Shown here one piece after another: positions 1 through 11,549 of a stretch of 64,000 nucleotides of DNA. The DNA comes from Actinomyces qiguomingii (GTDB lineage Bacteria; Actinomycetota; Actinomycetes; Actinomycetales; Actinomycetaceae): positions 3,844,001-3,908,000 of the forward strand of contig NZ_CP025228.1 in assembly GCF_004102025.1 (NCBI RefSeq). The letters are read 5' to 3'. The translations under genes and the position numbers were made by a program. The notes beneath the pieces are model-generated. The model was given only the letters and a program-made list of their open reading frames with translations, searched no databases and was not told the origin of the DNA. Numbering within the stretch: the stretch's first letter is position 1; each line of letters starts with the position of its first letter.

Positions 1-1166
1 TTGATCGCCGTTCTCTGCTTCTGCCCGCTCTTCTTCGGGTTCACCGTGTTGACGGAGGCCTGATCTGCCTCGTCGTCGATTATAAGCGCGGGTATCTCCG
101 TCGTGCGCGCCTTGATCCGTCGCAGATCGTTGACCAGCTTGGTCAGTACGGCCTTGTTCTTCTTAACCACGGCGATGCGCACGTCGGTGCGGTGGATGTT
201 GTCCGGGTGCCACATGGGCCTGGCGGGGTCGCTGAGCTCGTGTCCCGCCCGCGGATCGAGCGCATCAAGACCGGCCCTGAGCATCTCGTAATCGTCCTTG
301 GCCCCGGTCAGGCGGCGTATCGCCGGGACCCCCGCATTGGTGAATCCGGCCCCGTAGGAGACGAATCTCCCGGCCCTCCAGTCGGCGTCGTCGTTGCTGA
401 CGTAGTCGACGTCGGCCAGGAGGTCCTCGTCCCGCTCGTCGATCCCGCCGAGGATGTTCTCCCTTCCGATGAGTTCCATGTCGAGCCGCCGCTGGGTCTG
501 GGAGCGGAGGATCTCCACGGTCCCGGTCAGCACGATGATCAACCGGTATCCCGCGTCGATGGCCTTGGCGATGACGCCGGTGAAGTTGGCGGTCTTGCCG
601 CTCTGTACGTGTCCTACGACCAGACCCTTCGACTGGTACGCCTCGCTCCCCGCGGGGTCGGCGAGCCGTCTCACGATGTCGGTCGTGGCGGCGTCGATGT
701 CCGCGACCGACTCCGCCGGCAGTCGGCTCTCGAGCAGCGACCGGTAACCGTCCCAGTAGAAGTGATGCGCGCCCCGCCGCTCCTCGTCGTACCAGGGTGT
801 CCAGTCCGGGGCGGCGATGACGGTGGTCCTGTCGGCGAAGACGGGGAAGGCCTCGCGGATGCGCTCGACCGCATCGTCGCTGATCCCCAGCAGTCGCATG
901 ATGAGTGCTCGTCGTTCGGGCGTGCGCGCGGCGGTTCCGTCGGTCCAGGCCGCATCCTTTTCCGCATCCCATTCGCTGAGTCGGATGTGGAACTTGCGTC
1001 TTCCGGGGGCGTTGCGGTCCGCATCCAGGATGAGGTCCGGGATCTCCTCGCGGGCGATCGTCTCGCCGGTCGGAAGGAAGACCGACACGATGGGATGCAG
1101 GTCTCTCGGATCGCTCATGCCAGTGAGGGCCTGCTCCAGGGCCTTGTCGTACTGGTCCACGCTCAT
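1..1166 (-). CDS. Z1-domain superfamily helicase/ATPase, C-terminus beyond window
   Basis: About 388 residues are visible and the frame is still open at base 1, so the gene is partial. The Walker A motif GHVQSGKT lies near residues 185-192 and is followed by the TANFTGVIAKA stretch typical of Z1 proteins. A Walker B-like IDDEADQAS sits near residue 364. Z1 proteins are predicted nucleic-acid-dependent ATPases found beside MutL/MORC-like ATPases and restriction nucleases; a translocase or helicase role is inferred. The ATG at 1166 overlaps the TGA of the DUF4420 gene in an ATGA arrangement, which fixes the start and implies translational coupling. It is the last visible gene of a five-gene leftward operon. 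In Mza loci an AIPR gene would be expected nearby, but that side is not visible. Confidence 0.88.
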   Translation of the reverse strand, partial: MSVDQYDKALEQALTGMSDPRDLHPIVSVFLPTGETIAREEIPDLILDADRNAPGRRKFHIRLSEWDAEKDAAWTDGTAARTPERRALIMRLLGISDDAVERIREAFPVFADRTTVIAAPDWTPWYDEERRGAHHFYWDGYRSLLESRLPAESVADIDAATTDIVRRLADPAGSEAYQSKGLVVGHVQSGKTANFTGVIAKAIDAGYRLIIVLTGTVEILRSQTQRRLDMELIGRENILGGIDERDEDLLADVDYVSNDDADWRAGRFVSYGAGFTNAGVPAIRRLTGAKDDYEMLRAGLDALDPRAGHELSDPARPMWHPDNIHRTDVRIAVVKKNKAVLTKLVNDLRRIKARTTEIPALIIDDEADQASVNTVNPKKSGQKQRTAI

Positions 1167-2161
1167 GGCTGCGGCTCCTCCTGTACCTGCGCACCGAACT
1201 CGACGGGCGGTGCCTCCTCGGGGGCGAGGTCGGTGACGTCGATTCGGTAGTCGATGCTTCGTACCAGCTCGGGTCGGCTCAGGATGCGGCCGAGTCCGGC
1301 CGAGGTGATGGCCGGGAAGTCGTCGTCGACGGCGTAGAAGCGCGGCTCACTGCGGAGGAGCAGGCGCGTCGGGTAGAGCCGGTCCGCGCGCGCGTCCTCC
1401 CAGCCGAACTCGGTGAGCTTGTCGTCGAAGTCGATGCGCCCGGCACGCAGTCGGCGGCGGATGCGCTCGATCATGCCGGGGAGGGTGGCGCCGGAATCGG
1501 AGGCGCCCGCCCGCGTGACCTGCACGGACATCAGATACAACGGCCGTCCAGGCGTGGGGGCGAGTTGCCCGAGCCCGTGGATGACGTGGACGCGGCGCTC
1601 GCTCCGGGTGGTCTTGACCTCGACGTCGCAGTCTCCGAGCACGAAGTCGTGCTCCTCCGACTGCGGGCCCAACCAGGCGGCAAGGGCTCTGCTCTCTCCG
1701 ACGCCGTCGATCAGTCGGTTGAGGGCGATCAGTTCACCGAAGAGTCCGGTCTCCTGGTCCTCGCTCAGCCGCGGCGCGCGTGAGAGCAGCCCCCGGTAGG
1801 CGTCCAGGGCCACGTGCAGGGCGCGTTCCATGTCGTCGCCCTGTTGAAGCTGGTCGGCCACCGATTGTAGGAGCGAGTACGCCTCGTACTCGACGCCCTC
1901 GGCGTCGACGGTGACCCGGAACCAAACGGTCTCGTCCCCGGGCTCCTCGAACAGGTCGGTGCGGATCATCCGGTAGGCGGAGACGTCGATGTCCGCCTCC
2001 GTGGCGGGTGTGCGCAGAGTCAGTTCTCTGCGCGGCGGATCGATACCGAGTATGCAGATGGGCGCATCCGCGAGTCTCTGCTCGGTGGGTATCCCGGCGT
2101 CGATGTATGCGGCCAGGGTCTCGGGCGTCAGGGCGTTGGACTCGCCCGCGTGATCGTCCAT
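1163..2161 (-). CDS. DUF4420 PD-(D/E)XK nuclease-like protein
   Basis: The 332-residue protein carries a recognisable restriction-endonuclease core: E143 in GLFGELIAL, D172 in EEHDFVLGD, and E181-x-K183 in CDVEVKTTRS, the order expected for a PD-(D/E)XK nuclease. The family is DUF4420, known from Mza and MORC-type restriction loci together with a MutL-like ATPase and a Z1 protein. All catalytic-type residues look present, so it may be the DNA-cleaving subunit (inference). It starts 3 bases after the GHKL ATPase stop and its own stop overlaps the Z1 start, so it should be produced together with both. No signal peptide or membrane segment is visible. Confidence 0.88.
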   Translation of the reverse strand: MDDHAGESNALTPETLAAYIDAGIPTEQRLADAPICILGIDPPRRELTLRTPATEADIDVSAYRMIRTDLFEEPGDETVWFRVTVDAEGVEYEAYSLLQSVADQLQQGDDMERALHVALDAYRGLLSRAPRLSEDQETGLFGELIALNRLIDGVGESRALAAWLGPQSEEHDFVLGDCDVEVKTTRSERRVHVIHGLGQLAPTPGRPLYLMSVQVTRAGASDSGATLPGMIERIRRRLRAGRIDFDDKLTEFGWEDARADRLYPTRLLLRSEPRFYAVDDDFPAITSAGLGRILSRPELVRSIDYRIDVTDLAPEEAPPVEFGAQVQEEPQP

Positions 2162-2164
2162 TGA

Positions 2165-3673
2165 CTAATCCTCCTCCGCACCGCGCCGCAGGAGTTCATC
2201 GGCGAGGGCGGCGTTGATGATCCGCTCATATGCGGCGACCTCCCGCTTCTCCCGCGCGCCAAGGAATGATCCCTCGAAGAACCGGGAGTAGAGCATGTAT
2301 ACGAGCGTCTTGAGCAGTGGGGCGTCCTCCGGGTCGGTGCTCGTGGAGAACACGTGGCGGTAGCGGTCGTTGAGCCGGAGGACACGCCGCTCGATGTCCG
2401 GCTCGACCAGGCGGCCGGCGGGCATGCGCTCCCAGCGGATCGCGATGGGGTCCGCCGCGGCGAATTCGACGGAGTCCCCGATGACGTCGTACACGTCCCG
2501 ATCGAGGCCTCTGGTGGGCTCGACCAGCTCGATCGGGCGTCTCTCCCGCCTGCGGCCCGCCACGGCGGCGCTGCGCGCGGACGCCAGCAGATCCGTGAAC
2601 GTGCCGACATCCTCACCCACTGCGTCGTGAATGGCCCGACGCATCTCCGGCTCCAGGACTACGCCGCTCTTCTCGGGGTTGATGCGGACCACGTCCAGCA
2701 GGGCATCGCCTACGTTGATGCCGATGCGCAGGTTCTCGTAGTCCCTTCCGCCCTCGGTGAGCGAGTTCCAGCCGCCGAGTTGCAGCAGGCGGTCGTTGCG
2801 GTAGACGTACAGGCCTTGCCCACCCTCCGCCGAGGACAGCCGCTGCGACGCCATCACTCCGGGGGCGTTCAGGGCGCCGTCGGTGAGGATGACGGCCGTG
2901 AGGCCGAAGGGGATTCGGCCCACCTCTCCCATGAGCCGATGTGGGTGCACGGCGGTGACGCCGAGGGCGAGCGGATCCAGTGCCCGCACCCTGCGCGCGG
3001 GTCCGGCCTGCGCCGATTCGGGGTCGTACTCGTCAACGGTGATCTCGACCGCGCCGCGATCGATGATCCGGTGGAACACGAGTCCGAGGTAGTCGCGGAC
3101 GTCCTCTACGAGCCCGCTGATCCAGGAGCGCCGCTCGTCCCGGTCCGGGGAGGTGAGGGCGTTGTGGAATCCGGTCCAGTGGACGGCTGTCCCGCTCATG
3201 GGTGCGCCGCCGCCTGTACGTACCAGTGGGCCGTCGAGGACCCTGCCGACCTGTGCGGCATCGAGCGTGTGCACGCGGGTCGGCTCGTCCTTGGTGATGC
3301 GACGCCCCACGGGCACGCCGCCGATGGCACGGGCGTAGACGTCGAGTGTGTCGGTCTGGCTGAGGGAGGCCGCCTTCAGTCCGAGTCCGTAGTGTCCGAG
3401 GTCCGTGGCTCCGTAGTCGCGTCGCCGGGACAGTGCCATGGCGGTGTCGATGCCGCCGTCGTCCATGCCGCGGCCGTCATCAATCACGAGCAGACCGGTG
3501 ACGAAGTCGTCCTCGGTGAGGATACGGATGCGCACGTTGGCGGCGCCGGCGTCGATGGAGTTGTCCACGAGGTCGGCAAGCGCCGTGGGGAGTTCGTGGT
3601 GGGTTCCCAGGGCGTCGGCGATCGACGGATCCGGCGGGACAGTCCTCGATGAGACGGCGGTGATGGCCTCCAT
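2165..3673 (-). CDS. MutL/MORC-like GHKL ATPase
   Basis: The 502-residue protein starts with a GHKL ATPase fold. The N box is ALADLVDNSIDAGA at residues 31-44, the G1 loop DDGRGM at 65-70, and the GHYGLGLKAAS lid near 93-103. This resembles the MutL/MORC group, where ATP binding drives dimer closure. The position of the usual general-base Glu (KELVEN in MutL, AELIDN in MORC) is Asp34 here; this may be normal for the subfamily. No MutL C-terminal endonuclease motif is evident. The ATG lies one base after the DUF499 stop (TGA-C-ATG). Its neighbours DUF4420 and Z1 make it the presumed MutL component of an Mza-like module. Confidence 0.88.
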   Translation of the reverse strand: MEAITAVSSRTVPPDPSIADALGTHHELPTALADLVDNSIDAGAANVRIRILTEDDFVTGLLVIDDGRGMDDGGIDTAMALSRRRDYGATDLGHYGLGLKAASLSQTDTLDVYARAIGGVPVGRRITKDEPTRVHTLDAAQVGRVLDGPLVRTGGGAPMSGTAVHWTGFHNALTSPDRDERRSWISGLVEDVRDYLGLVFHRIIDRGAVEITVDEYDPESAQAGPARRVRALDPLALGVTAVHPHRLMGEVGRIPFGLTAVILTDGALNAPGVMASQRLSSAEGGQGLYVYRNDRLLQLGGWNSLTEGGRDYENLRIGINVGDALLDVVRINPEKSGVVLEPEMRRAIHDAVGEDVGTFTDLLASARSAAVAGRRRERRPIELVEPTRGLDRDVYDVIGDSVEFAAADPIAIRWERMPAGRLVEPDIERRVLRLNDRYRHVFSTSTDPEDAPLLKTLVYMLYSRFFEGSFLGAREKREVAAYERIINAALADELLRRGAEED

Positions 3674-3674
3674 G

Positions 3675-6600
3675 TCACTCCTCCGTGAATCGTCCCGGCT
3701 TGATGCCGAGCGTACGCGCGTTCTCGGTGACCGTGCGTACGGTGTCGGCGTTGAATCCGTTGTAGCGACTGGCCTCGATGTCCACCTCGATGCTGAGGGC
3801 GTCCGCGCCTCCCGCCCGCAGGTGGGCGATCACCTCCTCGGCGAGCTGCGCGAGTTGCGCGGCGACGTCCCTTCCGGGGTCGATCTCGGCCACGCCCTTG
3901 AACCTGGCGTTGGCCACGCGGGGCCTCTCGGTCGGGGAGGTAGCCGCCCCACCACCTCGCGGAGCGGCGGCACCGGTAGTGGCGCGCCGTGTCGCCGTGT
4001 TCGAGTCGGTCTCGGCGGACGCGGTCTCGGTGTCGCCCGCCACGGCCGCCCGTTCCTCCTCCTCGCGGCCGCGCTGGGCGCGGGCGAGCGCGGGCGAGAC
4101 GAGGAGAGTGGTGTCGGTGATCCGCGGCGCCTCGTCCTCGAGCGGGAGGCGCAGGTCGATGAAGTCGCCATGGGAGGCGTCGTAGTCGGCGGCGAGCGCG
4201 AATCCGACGCTCTCCCAGCCGATGTCGTTCATGACGGAGGCGACGGCGTCCAGCAGTACCCGTTTGTCCCGCAGGCGCGGCATGTAGGGGTACCGGGTGA
4301 AGTAGGACCACAGCTCACCGACGGCGATCCTCCCCTCGTTCCACTTGGCACGCAGGTTCGGGCCCTGGAGTTCCAGCGCGATGCCGGTCGGGGTGAGGGC
4401 GGTGAGGATGAGGTCCTGCTTGCCGAGCCTGGTCCCGGCCCGGACGGCGATCCGCTGCTCCTCGCCCTCGATCCTGAGCGCCTCGATCTCGGGCGGGCGG
4501 GAACCGTCGTCCTGGACCGGGTAGAGGGCCCAGATCCAGGCGGCCGCGACGGCGCGTTCGGCGGCGCCCCGGGTCTCCTGGGCCTTGCGCCGCGCCTGGT
4601 CGGCCTGGCTGACCGTGAGGTCGTGGTCGCGGATCGAGGCCTCCTCGGCCATCTGCGACCAGGCCATGTGGATGCGGAGCGCCTGCTCGGCGTCCGCCCA
4701 GCGTCCCTCTTCGGGGGCGACGGCGATCAGGGCGTTGACGTTGCTGCGGGGGGCGGATCCGCGGTTGCGCAGGAGTTCCTCGGTGAAGTCCCGGCCGGGC
4801 CCGGCCGGCTGGGAGCCTCTGCCGTTCCTCGCGACGACGGTGTGGCCGGGTCCGAGGATGACCAGGGTCGCCTCCTGCGCGTCGGGCACGTCCCCCGTGG
4901 ATGTCGGGGCGACTATGACGTCAGCGAACTCTGGCGCCCGGCCGGCGACCGCGATTCCGCGGAGCATGGCGACGGCGGCTCCGGACACGTCGGCGGCGTC
5001 GATGAATGCGGCCCGGTCGGTGACCATGCGGTTGAGCGAGGGCTGCCGGTCGTACCAGCTGCGGGTCCCCTGGGTGTAGACGTAGGTCGCGCGGTCGGTG
5101 AGCAGTTGCAGGGCGGAGCCGAAGTTGCCGAGCGTGTCCCCGGGCATGGCGACTCCGAGGAAGATGCGCTGCCTGTCGATGCCCTTGTGGGCGGTGTCCA
5201 GGGTGGCCGCGGAGCCGAGGAAGAGTGTGCGGGCGATACGCCGGGTCAGTGCCCGTTTTCCGAACAGCTGCCGGTCGCGGTCGATGCCCAGGGGGGTGGC
5301 GTTCTCGCCGTCGACGTCGGTCTCGATGATGGTGCGCCAGGCGTCGTCGAGGTAGCCGGCGATCTCGTCGCGCACGGCGGCGTCGTCGAAGGGGATGGAG
5401 CCGGGCATGATGAGTGGGGCGTCGTCGCCGGCCTGCGCCAGGGAGTGGACCACGGCGCTCATGAGGCGCAGGACGCCGCGGGTGCGCTGGAACCGCTCGA
5501 GGGAGGACCAGTCGCCGTAGAGCCGGTCGAACAGTTCGGGGTGGATGGGGTAGGAGTCGCGCAGTCGCCGCTCGTAGTCGGGTTGGAAGGTCTCGGTGGG
5601 CAGTTCGCCGCGGTGTCCCCGGTAGTACTCGACGAATCGCTTGACGGTGGCGTCGCGTTTGCGGATGCCGTCGGCGTCCAGGTCGGTGAACAGGCGTCGG
5701 CGCACGATCTCGAAGCTCTCGCCGGAGGATGCGGGGCTCCAATTGTGGGCGACCCGGGCCACGACGTGTTGGAGCCGTTGGAGGGCCTCACGGCCGCCGT
5801 CGCCGCCGATCTCCAGTTCGGAGGCGCGGGTGACGGTGCCGTCCTCGCGGATGTCGGAGGCGGGGATGGAGACGAGCAGGAGGGCTCCTGGTACGCCCTG
5901 GACGGCGGCGGTGAGTTCCTGGGCGAAGGTGAACTGGGTGTCGAAGCTGCCTCCGGCCAGGCCCTCGCGTCCGTAAAGTCCGCGCGCGTAGGCGACCCAT
6001 TCGTCGATGAGGATGAGGGCAGGGGCGTTATCGGAGATGAGGGTGCGCAGTGCCGCGCCGGGGTTGGTGCCGGTGCGGTCGGCCTGTTCGATCCGGGCGT
6101 AGCCCTCGGCACCGCCGAGCTGCCAGGCGAGTTCGCCCCACAGGGTGTGTACGACGGTGCCGTCGGGCTTCCTGGTGGGCTGTCCGGGGGAGATCTCGTT
6201 GCCGACGATGGCGACGCGCCTGACGTTCTCCGGTATTCCGGTGGAGGAGAGCAGTTCCTGCACGTCCTGGGGGAGCTGTTCGAGTGGTGTCCCGCCGGCT
6301 AGGTGCCAGGCGGCCAGCATGGAGTGGGTCTTGCCTCCGCCGAAGGTGGTCTGGAGGTTCACGACGGCCTGGGCGTTGGGGTCCTTGGACAGCCGCCGGG
6401 CGGTCATCCTCAGGAGGGTCTTGAGCCCCTGGGTGAGGTAGGTGCGTTCGAAGAAGCGGACGGGGTCGACGTACTCCTCGGACCCCTGGCCGTGTGCCAC
6501 CTGGTGCAGGTCGGCGGCGTACTCGGCCTGGCCGTAGTCGCCGGAGAGGATGTCGGGATGCGGGCGGACGACGTCCCGCCAGGGGGCTAGGCCCCTCTCC

Positions 6601-7091
6601 CCCAGGTCGGGCATGGCGACGGCGGTGGCGCGGGTGTCGCGCCTGGTGGCGGCATCGTATGCGTGACGCAGGCTGTCCTGCTTCATCCTGCGGATCTGGT
6701 CCGCCTCCGCGGGGGCGTTGACGGCCCGCAGCAGGCGCTCCGCGGTGTCGAGGGCGCGGTAGGTGTCATCGGCGCTGAAGGGGTTGTTGTGGGCCCAGTT
6801 GTTGCGGATGTCGCGCAGCTCGCCGGCGAGGTTCTGCTCGCCGCGGGACAGGACGCCGCTGACGACGAAGCCCAAGTTTCCCATGCGCTCGGTGATGAGG
6901 CGCAGCTGGCACTGGAGGTCGGAGGGACTGTAGGTCCTGTCCGTGCGGCCGTCCTTCTGGGCCAGCAGGTCGGTCCAGGCGACACCCGGTGGCAGTTTCG
7001 GGGAGACGACGCCGTTGAGCCAGGGCTCCAGGGCGCCGGCGACGATCTCTATGGCCCGGCCGACCCGGGCGCGATTGGATGGGGCGGGCAT
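3675..7091 (-). CDS. Swt1-type HEPN plus DUF499 ATPase
   Basis: The 1138-residue protein has an N-terminal Swt1-type HEPN region (about 1-130) with RNNWAH at 96-101, the R-x4-H motif of HEPN ribonucleases. A DUF499 P-loop ATPase follows: NLQTTFGGGKTH at 245-256 and a Walker B-like LILIDEWVAYARG near 360. The C-terminal third includes an Ala/Thr/Arg/Gly-rich low-complexity linker near residues 1010-1065 and a small terminal domain. DUF499 proteins usually accompany DUF1156 methylases in defence loci. The gene begins one base after the methylase stop. RNase activity of the HEPN domain is possible but not shown by sequence; HEPN may instead act structurally. Confidence 0.88.
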   Translation of the reverse strand: MPAPSNRARVGRAIEIVAGALEPWLNGVVSPKLPPGVAWTDLLAQKDGRTDRTYSPSDLQCQLRLITERMGNLGFVVSGVLSRGEQNLAGELRDIRNNWAHNNPFSADDTYRALDTAERLLRAVNAPAEADQIRRMKQDSLRHAYDAATRRDTRATAVAMPDLGERGLAPWRDVVRPHPDILSGDYGQAEYAADLHQVAHGQGSEEYVDPVRFFERTYLTQGLKTLLRMTARRLSKDPNAQAVVNLQTTFGGGKTHSMLAAWHLAGGTPLEQLPQDVQELLSSTGIPENVRRVAIVGNEISPGQPTRKPDGTVVHTLWGELAWQLGGAEGYARIEQADRTGTNPGAALRTLISDNAPALILIDEWVAYARGLYGREGLAGGSFDTQFTFAQELTAAVQGVPGALLLVSIPASDIREDGTVTRASELEIGGDGGREALQRLQHVVARVAHNWSPASSGESFEIVRRRLFTDLDADGIRKRDATVKRFVEYYRGHRGELPTETFQPDYERRLRDSYPIHPELFDRLYGDWSSLERFQRTRGVLRLMSAVVHSLAQAGDDAPLIMPGSIPFDDAAVRDEIAGYLDDAWRTIIETDVDGENATPLGIDRDRQLFGKRALTRRIARTLFLGSAATLDTAHKGIDRQRIFLGVAMPGDTLGNFGSALQLLTDRATYVYTQGTRSWYDRQPSLNRMVTDRAAFIDAADVSGAAVAMLRGIAVAGRAPEFADVIVAPTSTGDVPDAQEATLVILGPGHTVVARNGRGSQPAGPGRDFTEELLRNRGSAPRSNVNALIAVAPEEGRWADAEQALRIHMAWSQMAEEASIRDHDLTVSQADQARRKAQETRGAAERAVAAAWIWALYPVQDDGSRPPEIEALRIEGEEQRIAVRAGTRLGKQDLILTALTPTGIALELQGPNLRAKWNEGRIAVGELWSYFTRYPYMPRLRDKRVLLDAVASVMNDIGWESVGFALAADYDASHGDFIDLRLPLEDEAPRITDTTLLVSPALARAQRGREEEERAAVAGDTETASAETDSNTATRRATTGAAAPRGGGAATSPTERPRVANARFKGVAEIDPGRDVAAQLAQLAEEVIAHLRAGGADALSIEVDIEASRYNGFNADTVRTVTENARTLGIKPGRFTEE

Positions 7092-7092
7092 G

Positions 7093-9912
<2,820 letters not shown>

Positions 9913-10059
9913 GGGCGTCCTTCCGGTCGGCGGTGATCGTGGGGATCCACCGCGGTTGTGAACTGGACCTACTCTACGGCGGCCCTCCGACACGAATCAC
10001 AGTTGTCGCCCGCCCGCGCGCCTCGAATAAGTGTCAGAAGCGCCGGCTAACCTGTTTCC
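9913..10059. promoter_or_regulatory. Divergent promoter region of the two methylase arms
   Basis: This 147-base gap separates the DUF1156 methylase start (leftward) from the C5-methyltransferase start (rightward). Both operons must initiate here or very close. I see no convincing sigma-70-like hexamer pair or long palindrome. Shared control of the two arms is an inference from geometry only. Confidence 0.4.
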
Positions 10060-11154
10060 ATGGGCTCCACTACGATCCGCGTCCTCGACCTCTTCGCGGG
10101 GGCCGGGGGACTCACCGCGGGCTTCCACGAGGCGTCGGACCGCTTCCAGAGCGTCGCCGCGGTGGAGATGGACCCCTACGCCGCCGCCTCCTACCACGAG
10201 ACCTTCCCCGACACGGATGTCTACGCGGGCTCCATCCAGCACTGGCTCGCCGAGGACGCGGTTCCGAGCGGGATCGACGTCGTCGTCGGCGGCCCGCCGT
10301 GCCAGGGGTTCAGCACCCTCGGCAAGCAGGACGCGGAGGACGAGCGCAATCGGCTCTGGGAGCAGTACGCACAGGTCATCAGGAGGGCCGAGCCCAAGTT
10401 CTTCGTGGTGGAGAACGTTCCCGCCTTCGGCAAGTCCCCCCAGTACCGGGACTTTCTGGACGCCACCAGTCCCGGTGGGTTCCTGGAGGACTACTCCTTC
10501 GACTTCCGCGTGCTGAACGCGGCCGACTACGGCGCCCCGCAGACGCGCAAGCGCGCCGTCCTCATTGGACACCATCGCGACATGAGCGCGCCGGGATTCC
10601 CGGAACCCACGCACAGCCCCAACGGGGATAATGATCTGAAGCCCTATGAGACAGTGCGGGACGCACTGCGGGGCGTGCCCGCGAAACCGGACATGGACGC
10701 GCGCTTCGACGAGGTCCGCACGCAAGTGGGATCGCGGGAGGTTCCCGGGGCCTTCTCCCCACGGGAACTGCACATCTCCCGGAACTACAGCGACCAATCG
10801 CGGGAGCGCTTCGAGAACATCCCCGAGGGCGGCAACCGGAGCAACCTCCCGGACCATCTGAAGGCGCCCTGCTGGCTGCGGCACACCACCGGCTCCATGG
10901 ACGTCATGGGGCGCCTGCACTGGGACAGACCCTCGGTGACCATCCGCACCGAGTTCTTCAAGCCGGAGAAGGGCCGCTACCTACACCCCGTGGAACACCG
11001 CGCCATCACCCACTACGAGGCCGCCCTCCTCCAGGGCTTCCCGGAGACGCACCGCTTCATCGGTTCCCGCACGGCCATCGCCCGCCAGATCGGCAACGCC
11101 GTCCCCATCCCCCTGGGCGCCGCCATCGCCCGCCGGATCCTGAAGGAGTTCTAA
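10060..11154 (+). CDS. dcm: DNA cytosine-5 methyltransferase
   Basis: The 364-residue protein has the C5-methyltransferase motifs in order: motif I DLFAGAGGL (10-18), motif IV GGPPCQGFS with catalytic Cys81, motif VI VENV (117-120), motif VIII QTRKRAVLIGH near 170, and motifs IX-X ending in ARQIGNAVPIPLG. It transfers a methyl group from AdoMet to C5 of cytosine in a short target that the variable region would define; the target cannot be read from sequence. The length is standard for a type II enzyme. The GHKL ATPase gene follows after two bases, so the pair is probably co-transcribed. Whether it protects against the leftward operon or forms a separate system is open. Confidence 0.93.
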   Translation: MGSTTIRVLDLFAGAGGLTAGFHEASDRFQSVAAVEMDPYAAASYHETFPDTDVYAGSIQHWLAEDAVPSGIDVVVGGPPCQGFSTLGKQDAEDERNRLWEQYAQVIRRAEPKFFVVENVPAFGKSPQYRDFLDATSPGGFLEDYSFDFRVLNAADYGAPQTRKRAVLIGHHRDMSAPGFPEPTHSPNGDNDLKPYETVRDALRGVPAKPDMDARFDEVRTQVGSREVPGAFSPRELHISRNYSDQSRERFENIPEGGNRSNLPDHLKAPCWLRHTTGSMDVMGRLHWDRPSVTIRTEFFKPEKGRYLHPVEHRAITHYEAALLQGFPETHRFIGSRTAIARQIGNAVPIPLGAAIARRILKEF

Positions 11155-11156
11155 CC

Positions 11157-11549
11157 ATGAGCGCGGTCCCGCCACTCACCCTGAGTTTCGACCCAAGGAC
11201 GATCGAGCACCTCGGCATCCGCATGTACTCCCACGTTCCGAACGCAGTGGCGGAACTCGTGGCCAATGCATACGACGCCGACGCAACCCAGGTAGAGGTC
11301 ATCATCGGCTCCGATCACTCCATCACCGTCACGGATGACGGCCATGGGATGTCCAGGCAGGACGTCGCCGACAAGTACCTGCGCATCGGCAGGAATAGAC
11401 GTCAGACGCAGGAATCAGCGAAAACCGAGAGCGGAAGGCGCTGGGTGTCCGGCAAGAAGGGGCTCGGCAAACTCGCCCTCTTCGGCATCGGAAGAGTCGT
11501 TGAAGTAACGACCGCCCGCACCGGGGAATCGACGGCGACGCGGATCACT
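11157..11549 (+). pseudogene. GHKL ATPase 5' fragment, interrupted by an IS
   Basis: The first 131 codons of a GHKL ATPase. The N box AELVANAYDADA has Glu33 as general base and Asn37; the G1 loop DDGHGM is at 60-65; and KKGLGKLALFG follows at 100-110. The frame runs into the insertion sequence at codon 132 and stops at 11585 after 11 IS-encoded residues. Deleting the IS and one ACT target copy rejoins this frame exactly to the ORF at 12511, giving a 551-codon ancestor. The fragment keeps ATP-binding motifs but lacks the rest of the protein, so it is probably inactive. It starts two bases after the C5-methyltransferase stop. Confidence 0.9.

Noticed and set aside
3438..6302. A 954-codon open frame antisense to the DUF499 gene
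   Set aside because: Same shadow effect; the minus-strand gene has clear HEPN and P-loop motifs.
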